Shown: positions 9,260 to 21,529, numbered from the stretch's first letter. The stretch is 64,000 bases of DNA from Diplonema papillatum (GCA_030068145.1 JAPJBO010000385.1:140294-204293), one strand, 5' to 3'. The notes: a model not told the origin generated them from the sequence alone. Program-made: numbers and translations.

Positions 9260-10790
9260 TAACTGTTCTGGATGCTGGCAGCCAGGAAGCAGACGACACA
9301 CGGTTGCGCACAGCGGGTAAGCATCAGGCGTATTCCTGCAGTGCTGGAAAAGACGTGTGGCTCTCGTCGGTGCGTCGAAGAGATCTGGGCCTTGAACCTA
9401 GTCTCGCGAGATATGGAGTTCCTGAAGGAAACCCAAAAATGTCGCCCTGCAGTTCGATACTGGGCCACTAGACCCGGCTTCGCAATGGGCCGGTGGCCAC
9501 TTTACAGCGACATGGAAAAACGATGAAGGGAGAATCCTATGGCACCACCTCGACGTCCACATCACATGCCTTAAGCACGGCGATGCCGTCAATGATAACA
9601 TCCAGAAGATGATTCAGTACTTCGCGAAGTTGACAGACGAACTGATTGCGTTGAATGTACTGAACCTCATTTAGGCAAGACCGTTTTTGTGTCGTGTATG
9701 TCGATAGGGGTGCTGCTGTAGGTGGATTCGCGCGCACGCGGGTCTTTGAAGTTGTCCACCGCATGCACCGGGTTGTCACAGCAGCGATCTCGTCGCTTCG
9801 CTTTTGAGATGGAGTCACCAGGCCGCAAATTACGTGCAGTCATCTGCAAAGACGAACGTCCTGCACCGCTTAGGGAAGCAAGATGCTCATACCACAGTTC
9901 GCAGGCTGGGTCTAGGCTTCGCTCTTGTTGTGTACCCTTTCTTCAGAGCTCTGTGGGGGTTTGCTGATGGTAATCACACAAACGACACGGTTGGCATCGA
10001 GAAATCACTGTTTTCAAGTGTGGCCATCGTTGCAATGAAAGCAGACATTGCGAGAATGGTGCGACTTAGGGAAACTGTGCTGATGTTCCTCAGGAATGTC
10101 GGGTCACACCTGAGACGCTGTCGTGGAAGACAACCATATCCAATATTGGAAGTACAGTAACTGTAACGCTTGGCCCATCCCTGGTCGAAGGCACGGTCGA
10201 AAAGCTCAAGCGAGAAATAGCGGATCAGGGAAACCGGCGGATTCGAGGCATTTGCTGTCGCGCCAAGTTGTGCACCGCGAGCGGCACTCCCTCGGTGAGC
10301 CGTGACTTGGGGCAGGTGCAAAGATGCCTCGAAAATACGGCGGCATCAGCAATCGAAAGCATCCTTGATCGCAAAGTACGCCCGGGGCGCTTGAAGTTGG
10401 ACTACCTCGCCAAGAAAGAGAAGATAGCCGGTAAAGCTCGCAGGAGAAAGCAACGGCGGGAGGCGTACCGCCAGAACGTGGAACTGCGGTTCGATTATGA
10501 CGCCAACTGGCCGAAGAAGCTCATCGAGCAAGCTGACGCTCGCGTCATAGAAGTTGAACAAGAAGGACTTGGTCGCCTGCATTCAAGGGATGCAGGAAGT
10601 ACGAACGCGGCGCTTCTTGTTTTGGCAAAGAAGCGCGGCATCAGTTGAGTTGGTCCTTCGAGCACAACACCCACCCTACTCAAAAAACTACGACAAGTTG
10701 CCGCTGGCATCATCGGTGAAAGACTCCATGTTACCTGTCGATGGTGGCAACGAGTCTGTGTCGGAGGATGATATTGAAGACGAGGGAATC
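9260..10790 (+). pseudogene. decayed relative of the 786-codon ORF at 32649-35009
   Basis: Successive plus-strand segments match the minus-strand protein of the large element in the right order: an RRIP...NLVSRDMEFL segment (intact copy RRIP...NLVARDISFL), a segment matching YEPVHRLHRTMSRVVTELKI, then SLVEGTVEKLKREIADQGNR (intact SLIEGTVGSMKRHLQQQTN) and a basic C-terminal part ending FDYDANWPKK. The frame is broken in several places, so it is a dead copy. No counterpart of the 317-codon ORF1 is visible upstream. The divergence suggests an old insertion or a different subfamily. Confidence 0.65.
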
Positions 10791-11121
10791 TGCGAGGCTT
10801 GACGAATCTCTCGAAGGACGGTCTCTGGGACAGCAGGAGTTTTCTTGCAGAGCTCATGGCCCTCTTCCGGAGAAGTCGCTGAGGACGTTCTCTGGGACAG
10901 CAAGAACTTCGTTGCAAAACAGCATAGTCCTCCCTCGAGAACGTGTCGCCGGACGCCGACACCATACTGCCGCCACCTGCAACCAAGGACTTGCCGCGCC
11001 CGTACTCGCTTTTCGGTTCAAGTCAGTTTCGGGAAGCGACAGTCACGAGATACCAAACAAAATCGGAGGAAGGTGCTTGGTAGATCTCGCTCCTGCCGGC
11101 GCTTGCGCGAAATTAGCTGAA

Positions 11122-11600
11122 TTAAACGCCCATTCGATTGCGCTGATTGGGTTGTTCTCGGTTATTATTATGAACAGTACGATGTATTCCACACCGCGTT
11201 CTTCTACAAATTCTACAGCGTAGATGTTGTATTTTTTTGGGAATCAAATCTGTTTTGATGGCTCGAAGGGAAATACCCCATTTTTTTAACTCGTCGTTTT
11301 TGGTCATGATCGCTTTGTAGAGAGGTCCGTTCGTGTGGAAACTTCGCTTTTTGATTTTATGCTGCGAGATATTCATTCCCGTGTCGGTGTAGTTTAGTTC
11401 GTGCGCTAATGTTTTCACAAAACTGATCAAACTACTGCAAACAGACTCCAACTGCGTGCTATGACACAGTACGGTAACAACTTTCGTGTTGTTGTTGTTC
11501 AAGAAATCAATTGAAAAATCCAGATTGTTGGGTAGGAAAAAATCCCAGATTTTTTGGTGAAGACGGAAGAGGTATTGTCTGAGTAGGAACAAATACATCA
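11122..11600 (-). CDS. unidentified ORF in an AT-rich island
   Basis: The minus-strand frame of about 158 codons (MYLFLLRQYLFRLHQKIWDF...) sits in DNA clearly more AT-rich than its surroundings. It uses Asn, Lys and Ile codons freely, and its central part (FVKTLAHELNYTDTGMNISQ) looks like a real protein. After a poly-A run near 11232 the adjacent frame (YNIYAVEFVEERGVEYIVLF) looks more protein-like than the open frame, so the gene may carry a frameshift there. I do not recognise the family. Its composition suggests a foreign or young insertion. Confidence 0.35.
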
Positions 11601-11604
11601 GAGG

Positions 11605-13000
11605 GCCTTACGTTTATTCAACGCATCTCAACATCATCCGTTGATTGATGCCTCACTGTGCCGCCGGGGACCCGGCACGCAGAAGCGCCTTTAATTCATA
11701 TTTGAACCTTTTTTTTTATACCCTGCTCATTGGTGATTTGCATTTTGCCCGCATATCTTAAACAACCAACCCCTACCAGGTTCATTCTCAACCTTAAAAC
11801 CCCCCCCCCCCCCACATCGTTTCCCTGGAGAGAGCTTGAACACTTTCAACCCTTGAAAGTAGTGCCCCGTGGCGGTTGGTTACGAGCCACAATCCCATCC
11901 AAAACCCCCCTTTTTTTAAAAAAACGAATGAAGGAAGGAAAACACATGAAACCAAGTTGTGCTCGCACCGGAACAGGACTGAAAATCCCCATCCAAAGGA
12001 CCCACTGATGAGCTCTGACTTTGGATTGGTCTGCGTTCAAGAGCGAAACATGAGACGAAGAACGAGGTGCACACAACACCGCGGTGAAAAAAATACAGGG
12101 GGCTAGTCCCTCAAGGTTTCATTCCCCACTTTGGGAGCCGTACACTCCCCTCTTTACAACTTTCTATTTTCTATTTTGCATCCCTTTCCTAGACGACATC
12201 TTCCTCGAAGAAGACTTGATGCTAGCATCAACCATGCATGAGAGGCAGTGCTCTGCCTAAACATTAAACTAAGATTTTCCCCCCCACAAACCCCGGACAC
12301 TTTGAGAGTGATGGAGACAGCGACAACAGCGACCACCCTAAACGAAGACGTCAAACATGACATCGTTGATGCAGATACAGATATTCTGTGACATAACCAG
12401 TAGAATCTAACCTGACGGCAGGCTCGATTCCAAGATGGGTAGCGCTCGATTTCTTGCCTCGTTTTTTTCTTTTTTGGTTGCAGAAGAGGCAGATTTTTGG
12501 TGCTCCAGGCATGCAGAGACCAAACCGACAGCCCTGCGCAAGTAGTTGGGTAAAAAGCGAAGTTTCACTATAAAAATATTTTTTGGACACCCCTTAGTAC
12601 GTGCCCTCGGCAAAGGCCGGCGCGTGGCGAGACTGGTGATAGCAGTTAAAGTTCGGGGAACAGCAAAGTTCGGGCAATGCTAAGTTCTGGTGAAGCTAAG
12701 ATGCTAAGTTCGGGCGTTGCTAAGTTCTGGTGCTGGGCGCTGGTGCTAAACAAAGTTCGGGCACGAAGCAAAGTTCGTAGTACCGATCGTACCCGGGGGG
12801 GCCGCCCCCCCCGCCGCCCCCTAAAAAAAAATCTTGCAATCCCCGCCGCCCCCTGGGGCAGCCTTTTCCCGTCCGTCCTCCCCCGTCGGCCCTCTCCCGG
12901 GGCCGACGGAGTGACCACCAAATACCGCGAAATACTGAGAAACTCCGCAAAAAACGAGCTTCGGGCACATTAGACCCCGAAACGCAACAAACCTCGAAAA
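11605..13000. other. no gene; low-complexity and short repeats
   Basis: Homopolymer runs (C at 11800-11815, T at 11712), a run of AAGTTCGGG/TAAGTTCTGG motifs at 12645-12775, and the complement of the GGGGTGTCCAAAAAATATTT signature near 12573-12595. No coding region is supported. Confidence 0.45.
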
Positions 13001-13017
13001 CAACCCCGACCGGAAAA

Positions 13018-13093
13018 ATGTCACGGGCGGGGTCCGAACCCGGGCCACCATGCCCGCAAGCCTTCGCCCAACCACTCTGCCACCAGTACGCAT
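13018..13093 (-). tRNA. tRNA-like sequence, probably a tRNA pseudogene or SINE head
   Basis: The minus strand reads GGTGGCAGAGTGGTTGGGCG, an A-box match (TGGCAGAGTGG). About 40 bases later it reads GGCCCGGGTTCGGACCCCGC, a B-box-like T-arm. Spacing and the long variable region recall tRNA-Ser or tRNA-Leu. The acceptor stem pairs poorly (GTACTGG against CCGTGAC), so a functional tRNA is unlikely. Confidence 0.35.
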
Positions 13094-13176
13094 ATCGGAA
13101 GGGGAGGAAAAAAGCTAGCTCTGCACTATAATCCAGTCCAAAAACAATACACTTTTTCACACATTAAAGCCGGGTT

Positions 13177-13229
13177 GGCTCGAATAGAGGCTATTCACAT
13201 TGCATGTTCATAGGACCTCCAGTCTCGAA
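13177..13229 (+). repeat. 53-bp dispersed repeat, copy 1
   Basis: The block starting GGCTCGAATAGAGGCTATTC and ending CCTCCAGTCTCGAA is found with no mismatch that I can see at 37356-37408 in the same orientation. It is followed here by the ACTACGG cluster of the two-ORF element family, which suggests that it is part of that family's flank or end. Confidence 0.8.
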
Positions 13230-13450
13230 GTACGGCAAGACTATGGAAGAAGTACGGAAGAACTACGGCAAACTGAAGGGCGGATCACACCATACGAAAC
13301 TTTCTAGCCAACTTCCAAGCACACCAGATTCCTGCAAGGGTTGCCTTCTCCTTCACCCCAAACCACGACAAATTGTGTACACAAAGCATGTTGTTTCGCT
13401 GAACATCATGAAACCGGCCTAATGCAGGATTTAAAATGGAATAATACGTC

Positions 13451-16400
13451 ATGCCGTCTTCTGTAGAAGACTCCATCGATCCGGAGCTGAAGGAGCTTGT
13501 CACGGAACACGAGGCACGTGATGTGACGGCTTTCAAGAGAGGGCTCCAACAAGAGTTGGAATCGAAAACTTCAGATCTCAGTGCATCGTTTCGCAGAATC
13601 GACCACCTCGCGGCTGAAAATATTGAACTGCGGCTTCTGGTGTCTCGTTTGCAAGACCAAGACGCACAATCCAAAAAAAAAGAGCAGATCCTGCAGGATA
13701 GCTTGAAAAGTGCCAGCTCAAGGATTTCTTTCTTGCAGCAACAAGCGGACGTTCTGTCCACGGATAATGCCGACTTGAAGCCGTTGTTGCATCGAGCTCA
13801 GAAAGCCGAAGAGCTTCTCCAGCAGAAAGACATGACAAATCAGACCATCATCTGCGAGCAAAGAAGCACACGCGATCACTTGGAAAAAACAGTCGACGAT
13901 CTCAAACAACAGCTCGCCGTGGCTGCCGTCGACAAGCTACGGCAAAGAGAGCTCATAGACGACCTGCACAAAAAGGTTGACATTTGTGATGCGGGGCAGC
14001 AAACGCAAACCGTAGGTCAACTGCAACGGCAACCTACTCGTGATTACATGCATGAGATGGTGGCCGAGTTGCGCCATCAGCTGGTGAACTCTGCAACAGA
14101 ACGAGGCAAAAGTGATGTGCTCACGCTCGCTACAGTCGAATCGGATTTACACTCTACGATGAACGTGCGTCAATCTCTCGAGGAACGTGTGACAGAGCTG
14201 CAGCGCATATGTGACAGTATGGAAACTATGCTGGTTACAGAACATGGGGGCTACGGCGATGTGTATGAGGACGAAGTTTCTGGGTGCTTGGATGCATCTT
14301 GTACCAGTGTCGGTTGCCAACCAGACCCAGTGAGTCCGGGCCACGAAGTAACTGTTGTGATCATAACCCGGAACAGTGAAGGCTTACCGTGCCGTGGCGC
14401 GTCACTGATGGACTTTAAGGTATCCACTGTGGGTCCGGTATCACACCTGAATCCTGTGTCAGGATCGCGCTCGTGTTTCTCGACATCGTTCATTCCCGAA
14501 GAAGCAGGCCGTTGTGGAGTCACTGTAGTTTTCAAAGGGGTTGCCACGACATGCACGACATCCTGCGTTTCAGCGAGTCATCCTTTTGACTGTCGACAAA
14601 CTGCGATCATGCTATCCCCAAACCCAGTTCAAGTTGGTGGCTGTGTGACAGGTACCGTGATAGCCAAGAATACGCTGGGGCTTGTTACTGCATCACCGGC
14701 GACGGCTGAATTCTCACTCGAGTCAATTGGCACCTCGACTTCACTCTCTCCCTTGCATGTCGTTCCAGGCATTCCTTCGCAAACATCGTTCACATTTGTG
14801 GCTGGTGAGAGCGGAACAGCGGGTGTACAACTCAAATACGGCTCGTTCACAAAGTCTGCCTCAGTCGCTGTTGTTGGTGTTGTGACACCACCGATCAGCA
14901 CAATGCACACTGTGGTCAGCTGCTCGCCAGATCCAGCGGAGGTCGGTGAGCGCGTCACAGTCCTTTTGACCACTCGTTCTAAACTGGGGGTGCCAACAGC
15001 TGGTGCTTCCCTGGAGGACCTGCGGGACCTCAGCCCTGTTGGGAGCTCCACACAACTGCTACCGTTCGAGACGCTTTGTCCATCAACGTTCAAATCCAGC
15101 TTTGTTGCCCTCGAACCAGGAGCTGCCGGAATTGCGATGTCCTTCATGGGTCTCGTCCTGTACGTGACCACACAGGTAATGCGTGGCGACACACATATTC
15201 CCAGAGCTACAATATCCTGCGAAAGAAGGACATCTACCGTCGGCATTCCTGTGGAGCTTCTGATAACTTCTCGAGATCACAAAAATACACCGTGTCCTTG
15301 TCACAGCGAGTCTATGTGGAGTCTGTGTGCTGATCCAGAGGCCATTGCAATCTTGTCGATGGAAAAGATATCGTGCTGCACTTTGCGCGCTGAGGTTGTA
15401 CCTCTGGGACCTGTCGGCCGACACTGCATCGAACTTCTTTTCTGCAACGACGTGGTCAGCAGAATCAATGTCGGTGTAGAAAAGTCCAGCCGGTGGATCC
15501 CTGAGAAGACACAGTTACTTATCCGTGAGCACACCGGCCAAGATGTTACTCAATATTCCAAAAGTGTTTCTCGTGCAGAAGAGCTCCTGTTCGTGTCGGC
15601 CTCAAATAGGGCGTTGCTTGTAATCACCACTTTTTCGCAGCACGGTCCAGCAGTTGGGCCGCCAGCAGATGCATTTGTTGTCAGCGGATGTGATGCAACA
15701 CCAGTTATTGAAGTATCGCCAGGTGTATACCAATCGGAAATCTCCGGCTTCCAGCCAGGTATAGCTGAAGTGAGAGTAGATGTCGAGAGTTTTTCACTGC
15801 TCAGAACCTTGAGGGTCGTCGAACCATCGCGAGAAGCCGATCCAACGATGACGACTGTAACGTGTAGGCCCAACACAGTGCTTGTCGGGGACACTGTATC
15901 AGCTGTGATTTCGTTTTTCGATAGCTCAGGTGTACCAGCACATGCCCCAAGTGCTGCAGCTATTCTTCTCGAACCCGTCGGCAACATATCAAAGCTGACA
16001 CGCGTGGCACGAAATGAGCCATCGTCATCCACATTCGAGGTATCAAGTTTTACAAAGAAACAATCAAATTCTCAGCTTGTTTTGTGTCGTAGTGCATCTA
16101 TCAAACGTTTGACTGATGTAGACATTCAGCCGAGGTAGAAAAGTTATGCCAGCGGGTGGGGTGCAGTGGAACTGCGGTGGGTGGTAGTTCAGTCGGTCGG
16201 GAAAGATGGTGCCCTATCGTGGCCGCTGCCTCTGACGTGGTTGCAAAGACTAGTTGAGGATACAAGTGTGACCCCATGTCCTCAACACTGTCGGTCTGTG
16301 CTCCATGCACCGCACATAGTGTCACACAGCCTCCGAAACATGCTCTGCGCAACAATTGGCAGGCGTTTCCATTGCGTTCACGCCGCTTCTGGGGTGGCCC

Positions 16401-19400
16401 CGACGAGTGGGAGCAGGCGGCGGAACGCGCTTCACTGTCATGTCTCACCTCTTGGGCGATTGTCAGTTCACAAGCTGCACCAACTAACAGGTTGTCTTCG
16501 GCTGCAAAGAAGAAGGAACAGCTGGGTTGCTCGTTGGGCACAGCTGTTGCACAATTCGGTCCTCAGTTACTGTCAGCAGTCTTGATTCCATGGAGTCAGG
16601 GTTGATGTGCTTACCAAGGACAGATGTAGCATTGCTACCAGACACTGTGCAGTCGGGTCAACAAGTGAAGTGTCTCATAACCCTCCGCGACAGTCGATCT
16701 GCACCATTATTCGAAGCTGAGACGCCCCCTGTCACCGTGCTGATACGTCCTTTGCAAAACATCGTCCATGTTTCGAAGGTACCCCACTTTATTTGAATCA
16801 CCTGTGCGGGTTACGTCCACATCTCTGTGATGCCAATGCCTCACTCGCCAGCAGCTGCGACACTGGGAGACATGTGTGGAGGCTTACACTTACAGAGGTT
16901 TCCTAGATCAGGAAGCTCCTACAGCAAATCTTTGACCTGTCCAAAACTCTCAGGTCTCTGTTCTTCCAGGCTGTTCGAGCACGTGGCTTGCTTCCTTCAC
17001 GGCTGGGCCAGGAACTGGTGATGCTGTGATTGAAGTGACTATTAATGGAGAGTCGTTCATTGCCTCAGCCACAGGTACTGTTCTTTCTGACGTTTTCTAA
17101 ACAGGAGAACCGGAAATATCATAACACAAACACAAAACTCGCAGGCAAGTCGACCCGCAAACATCCCACAAACACATGACCAGAACTGCGAGCATCAACA
17201 ACACGGTCCGGCAACAAACCTTTTTGGTGGCACGAAAATACTTGTGAAAGGATTTCGGAAGGACTGCAGTGTGTAAAGGCACCTGCACTTGCAGTACTCA
17301 TTGCTTAGCAAGCGGGGGACGCCTCTACGAGGGACTCCGGTGGACAGCAGGCGAAAACGGGGGCGTCCACCTGGGCTAGCCGCAAAGAATTGGTGTTTAA
17401 TTCAGCTAATCCCGAGCAAAGCCCCGGGGGGCCGTCGCGCGCTGAGAGACGGTCGATCGGCTGGTTCCAGCTGATTCATCCCGCCTAGTACTCGAAGTGC
17501 CATGCGGAGATCCGTCTGGCGCCTGACGAGCGCCAGGCCGAAGACGGCCAGGCTCGCTTTGGTTGAGATCCGCCGTGCAGCGTGCACGGCGTGAAGCTCG
17601 CCTGGTTGGTTGAGTTCCGCCGTGCCGCGTGCACGGCGTGAAGCTCGCCTGGTTGAGATCCGTCTACCCTGATCACCGACGTGTAGGCTCGCTTTGGTTG
17701 AGATCCGCCGTGCAGCGTGCACGACGTGAAGCTCGCGTGGTTGAGATCCATCTGGTCTGGTCACTGACGTGCGGGCTCCCTGTGGCTGAGATCCGCCGTG
17801 CCGCGTGCACGGCATGAAGCTCTCCTGGCTGAGATGAGTTGGCCTGACGGCTGACGTGTAGGCTCGCTTCTGCTGCGGTCTGCCGTGCCACGCGCACAGC
17901 GTGCCTGCTCGCCGTGCCGGGGGTCCGTCGGGCGCCTGTCGGGCGCATGGTCGTTGACGTGTAGGCTCGCTGCGGTTTAAGATCCGCCGTGCCGCGTGCA
18001 TGGCGTGAAGCTGGCCCGGATGAGTCCATCTGGCCTGGTAACTGACGTGCAGATTAGCTCAGCATTCCCAAACTGAGCGACTCGTGCTAGCAAGGAGTTA
18101 ACCAACATGGCTCGTCGAGGAAATACGGGACTCTCACCCTCTGTGGATGTCGCTTCGGCCGAGGTCCGCCGTGCCGCGTACACGGCACGAAGCTCTCCTG
18201 GCTGCGATCAGTCTGGCAGCTGACGTGTAGGCGAGCTTTTGGCTGAGATCCGCCGTGCCGCGTGCACGGGGAAGCTCGCCTGGCTGAAGTCCGTCTGGCC
18301 TGACAGCTGACGCGTAGACTCGCTTCTGCTGCGGTCTGTGCTTGCTTTGCCGAGATCCGTCAGGCGCCTGCCGAGCGCATGGTCGTTGACGTGTAGACCC
18401 GTGCCACGTACACAGTGCAAGCTCGCCTGGTTGAGGTGGGTCTGGACCGCTGGATGCCTGCCATGTGGCCGGCGAAATTCCTCGCCGAGGCCTGACAACT
18501 CTTGGCGAATCTCTGGAAGGGTTGCCGGACTTGTCAGTGGAGGAGCTGATTCGGGGCCAGCCTGCCGTCAGGGGCGAACCGGTCGCCCCTGACGGCCGGC
18601 CCAAGGAGGCCATCTGCAGAAAGAGGTGGACAGAGGCTTCGTGGTCGAAGTGGAGCTGTCTACGAGTGCGAGTTTTTCTGCGGCGTTTTGTGGTCGCCGG
18701 TCGCCCGGCTGGCGCCGGACCAGGAGATGTGGCGGACGAGCCTTCATGCGTTCGTGCAGTCAACATGGCGGTCGACATGGCGACGAGGGTCAAGCTGGGC
18801 ATCGTCGACGTCTTCGTGGAGGTCGTGCGGCAGCTGGCCAATGATGGCCGGAAGATTTGCATGGAAGATTGCTGCAGACGGATGAAGGCGCAGGACGATG
18901 TCATCTGCAGGAGCTCTGGGCGGCGACGGGACGACCCCACGGGGCACCAGCCTTCGGCACCTGGACTTGATTGTCTTGACCGCCGGGACGTCTCCCAGTC
19001 GGAACCGCGGAAGGATACGTTGGTGTTCGTTCTGGAGGGCGTTCTCCCTCACGACTCTGGCACCGGGCGAGGCCGCGTCGCTAGCAGGGAAATTGGGGGT
19101 CGCCTCGTCCTCTCCTGTTTGGCAAGGTGGTAGCGTGCCTCTCCAGCTTTTAGGGGTTGGGTGCAACCCTGTCGTTCTTACGGACGGCGTGGTGTCGTCT
19201 ACTACTCCTGGTCCGGGCGTCCGGGCCGCTGATTCACGCACTGAAGCTCGCGTCCGTGTCGGTGGCCGGTCTGTGGTATACGGTGATGACGGGCGTGCAA
19301 GTTTCGGTGGGACAACGTCGCTCTGGCAAGCCTTGTCCAGGGCCAGTCCATAGCTAGAATGCTGCTTGCCCCGGTCCACGGGCTGTAGAAAGGCATCGTC

Positions 19401-21316
19401 AGGGCGAAGGCGAGATGAACGTAGCGGACCTTCCGAGTCGCCCTGTCCACTCCTATGCCGTGTCCCGTTCCTCGGGTGGTGCCCGGTTAGGCGGATGCCG
19501 GGCCTCCACACGAACGAGGAGGCGACGGCAGACCCCTTGATCCCGGGCACCTCCAGCTTGTGCCGTAGGCTGCTGGTTCTTGCGCATTGATCTTTGGCTT
19601 CTCTTCTCTTTTGCGTCGGTCCATTGGGATAGAGCCATTGGGATAATCCCAGAGTCCCGCGAGGCGAATGCGAGCAGCCAGGCATCGTGAGCCGGCCAGC
19701 CTGCTAGATTGAAGCCAACTCAGGCCTTCGCCAGTTGAGCTGTGACTGATGCGGTAGCCAGGAGGACCGATCTCCCCAACTGAGGCAGCCGCCGGGCAGC
19801 AAACTTCGCCGGTCAGCTCGTTCCCAAGGTACCAGCAAGCCAGCTAAGGAGAGCTAACCGTGAATGATCCTTAGGTGTGACATGAATTAAACGGATGTTA
19901 AATTGGCGGATGGAGAAGGAACAACGGCTCCGAGTGACTCTCTCCAAGGAGGCAATTTAAGACAACATCAACACCGTCATCACCGGGAGTATCATCCTCG
20001 TCTCTCATCCCCTCCAAAACAACTCAACATTGCGCGCCGACCGGCGGGCTCCACACGGAAGTGGGGATCCGCAGGGGTGCCTACCCCCCGCGAAAGGGTG
20101 CCTCTTTCACGGCAGGTTTTGGCTGGCCGGTGCTCCCACGGGCCCCGACGCATGCCGGCGTCCTCCAAATCACTGTCGTTACCTCTCTCGGAAAGTCAGC
20201 GCGATAGCGATGACAACGAGAACACGAAAAAATGACAGGAGGGTGGGACCGGGCCCTGGGACTGCTAAGGCGTGACAAACCCGCCCCTGTCCCCCCCAGG
20301 GAACCCGGTCCGAGACTAGCCAGCCCCCGACACGGAATCTCTTTTTGTTTTGTGTTCTCTTCCTCTCTCTTTTTCCGCATGTGCCAAAACAGACAGGCGC
20401 TTGTTTTGTTTGTGCGTGCTGGTGCAGCACGGCAGAAAGGAAACGCAGCTTCACCACACAATCACAGTTGAGCACAAACTATTCGATGACTTCGACGGTG
20501 AGCTGCACAGACTGCGCGAACTTACAAGTCGTCTCCAAGCTGCAACAGATCTCTTCTCGGCAGAGAGAAGGGGAAATCATCAGGTATGCGCGTCAACATG
20601 ACTCTGTCACCTGTGCCAGAGCCGCGCGCACCGTGCCTCCGACGAAACTCACGCCCACCTTTGTTCAGGTAGTGGGGACACCCCGGAGAAATGGGTTCTG
20701 CCCTCGAAGTCGTCTCTCACAGTTCTGTTCGTGCATTTTTGTGAATCTATGTAAGCTCTTGTGCTCCCCATGCTAGTATAACATCCACTTCCTGACTCAG
20801 GTTCATCCATTGCAGCTGATAGCAGGTGAAAATCATTTCACCAGACCCGCAAGTCGAACTTACTTCCCGCATTTTGGGCTCGAGCTCACTGACAGCATTC
20901 ATTTCATAGGGCTTGGAGCCAGGTTTGAGTATGCAGGAGTAAAGGTTGTGGCTGCACGAGGTGCATCAAGCTTGGCAGGCCTGCTTGAGGGCGATATTAT
21001 TGTTGGTGTTGACAAAAGGCAAGTTGCAGTTCTTGCAGACTTCAAAGATGCCGTCCAAGATGCTGTCCCCGGAAATGTACTGAGTTTTTCAGTTCTTGCA
21101 AGGGGAGGACATTCCGAGAAGACAGTTCTTGTGACCCCGAAGAAATCGCATCTTTCAGCTGATCAACGACCTTCATACACTCGGACCATTCGAGTAAGTC
21201 CTGCAGATATCGGCTTACCTGAAAGTGGGTCGTTGTCTGTTGACTTGCAGCCCCTGAGTGAAAGGTGTGCACTTTCTGTCAAAGCAATAATGGCTTGCGA
21301 GTTAGATCATGGGTAA
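13451..21316 (+). CDS. multi-exon coiled-coil / filamin-like repeat / PDZ protein
   Basis: The model is five exons: 13451-16039, 16491-16778, 16954-17074, 20468-20583, 20816-about 21316. Every junction keeps frame (phases 0, 0, 1, 0) and has GT..AG ends, and the exon joins fall inside a repeat and restore its pattern. Exon 1 encodes about 280 residues of coiled coil, then about six Ig-like repeats of 90-100 residues of filamin type (starts such as CSPDPAEVGERVTV, ends such as GTAGVQLKYGSFTK). Exons 2-3 complete two more (GPGTGDAVIEVTINGES). Exon 4 is a short helical segment. Exon 5 is a PDZ domain (GASSLAGLLEGDIIVGVDKR). A likely cytoskeletal or flagellar scaffold. A GTAAGT at 21194 with CTTGCAG at 21250 may mark an optional 57-nt intron, and the C-terminal end is unresolved. 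Confidence 0.8.
17485..18460. repeat. degenerate GC-rich minisatellite
   Basis: About ten imperfect copies of GAGATCCGCCGTGCCGCGTG plus CACGGCGTGAAGCTCGCCTG are interspersed with TGACGTGTAGGCTCGCTT. The spacing varies around 60-140 bp, consistent with an old tandem array that has diverged. All the overlapping long ORFs here follow from the repeat composition. Confidence 0.75.
20183..20300. repeat. dispersed short repeat, copy 2 (SINE-like)
   Basis: CTCTCTCGGAAAGTCAGCGC...ATAGCGATGACAACG...GGGCCCTGGGACTGCTAAGG CGTG matches the copy at 27740-27835 almost throughout and the copy at 7424-7500 in its two cores. It lies in the large intron, just upstream of exon 4. Confidence 0.65.
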
Positions 21317-21520
21317 CAGAGTTTGCATCCTGTATTGGATGCGTATTTTTTTTGCTCCTGCAGTTTGTCGGGTTTAAAAACCTGTACATATTTGGGTGCA
21401 GCTATAATGGCTTGCGAGTTAGATCATGGGTAACAGAGTTTGCATCCTGTATTGGATGCGTATTCTTTTTGCTCCTGCAGTTTGTCGGGTTTAAAAAACT
21501 GTACATATTTGGGTGCAGAT
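21287..21520. repeat. 117-bp tandem duplication (two units) including a splice-acceptor-like tract
   Basis: Units 21287-21403 and 21404-21520 both begin ATAATGGCTTGCGAGTTAGA and both contain a T-rich tract ending GCTCCTGCAG followed by TTTGTCGGG. They differ at a few positions (TTTTTTT versus TTCTTTT; AAAAACC versus AAAAAAC). The duplication lies at the 3' end of the filamin-like gene, so it duplicates a potential acceptor site. Confidence 0.85.
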
Positions 21521-21529
21521 GAACAAAAT

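Larger units (their letters stand above)
17075..20467. other. repeat-filled intron of the filamin-like gene
   Basis: The frame leaves at ACAG|GTACTG (17075) and resumes at TCACAG|TTGAGC (20468) with matching phase, giving a 3.4-kb intron. It is GC-rich in its middle and holds a degenerate minisatellite, long spurious ORFs on both strands (for example 18744-19685 minus), and a dispersed short repeat near its 3' end. I find no recognisable transposase or RT in it. Confidence 0.6.

Noticed and set aside
13018-13093. A functional tRNA gene
   Set aside because: A- and B-box matches are present, but the acceptor stem pairs poorly and no convincing anticodon arm could be drawn.
17402-19685. ORFs of 200-313 codons on the minus strand in the large intron
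   Set aside because: They follow from GC-rich repeat composition, overlap ORFs on the other strand and show no domain. The host gene splices across them in phase.
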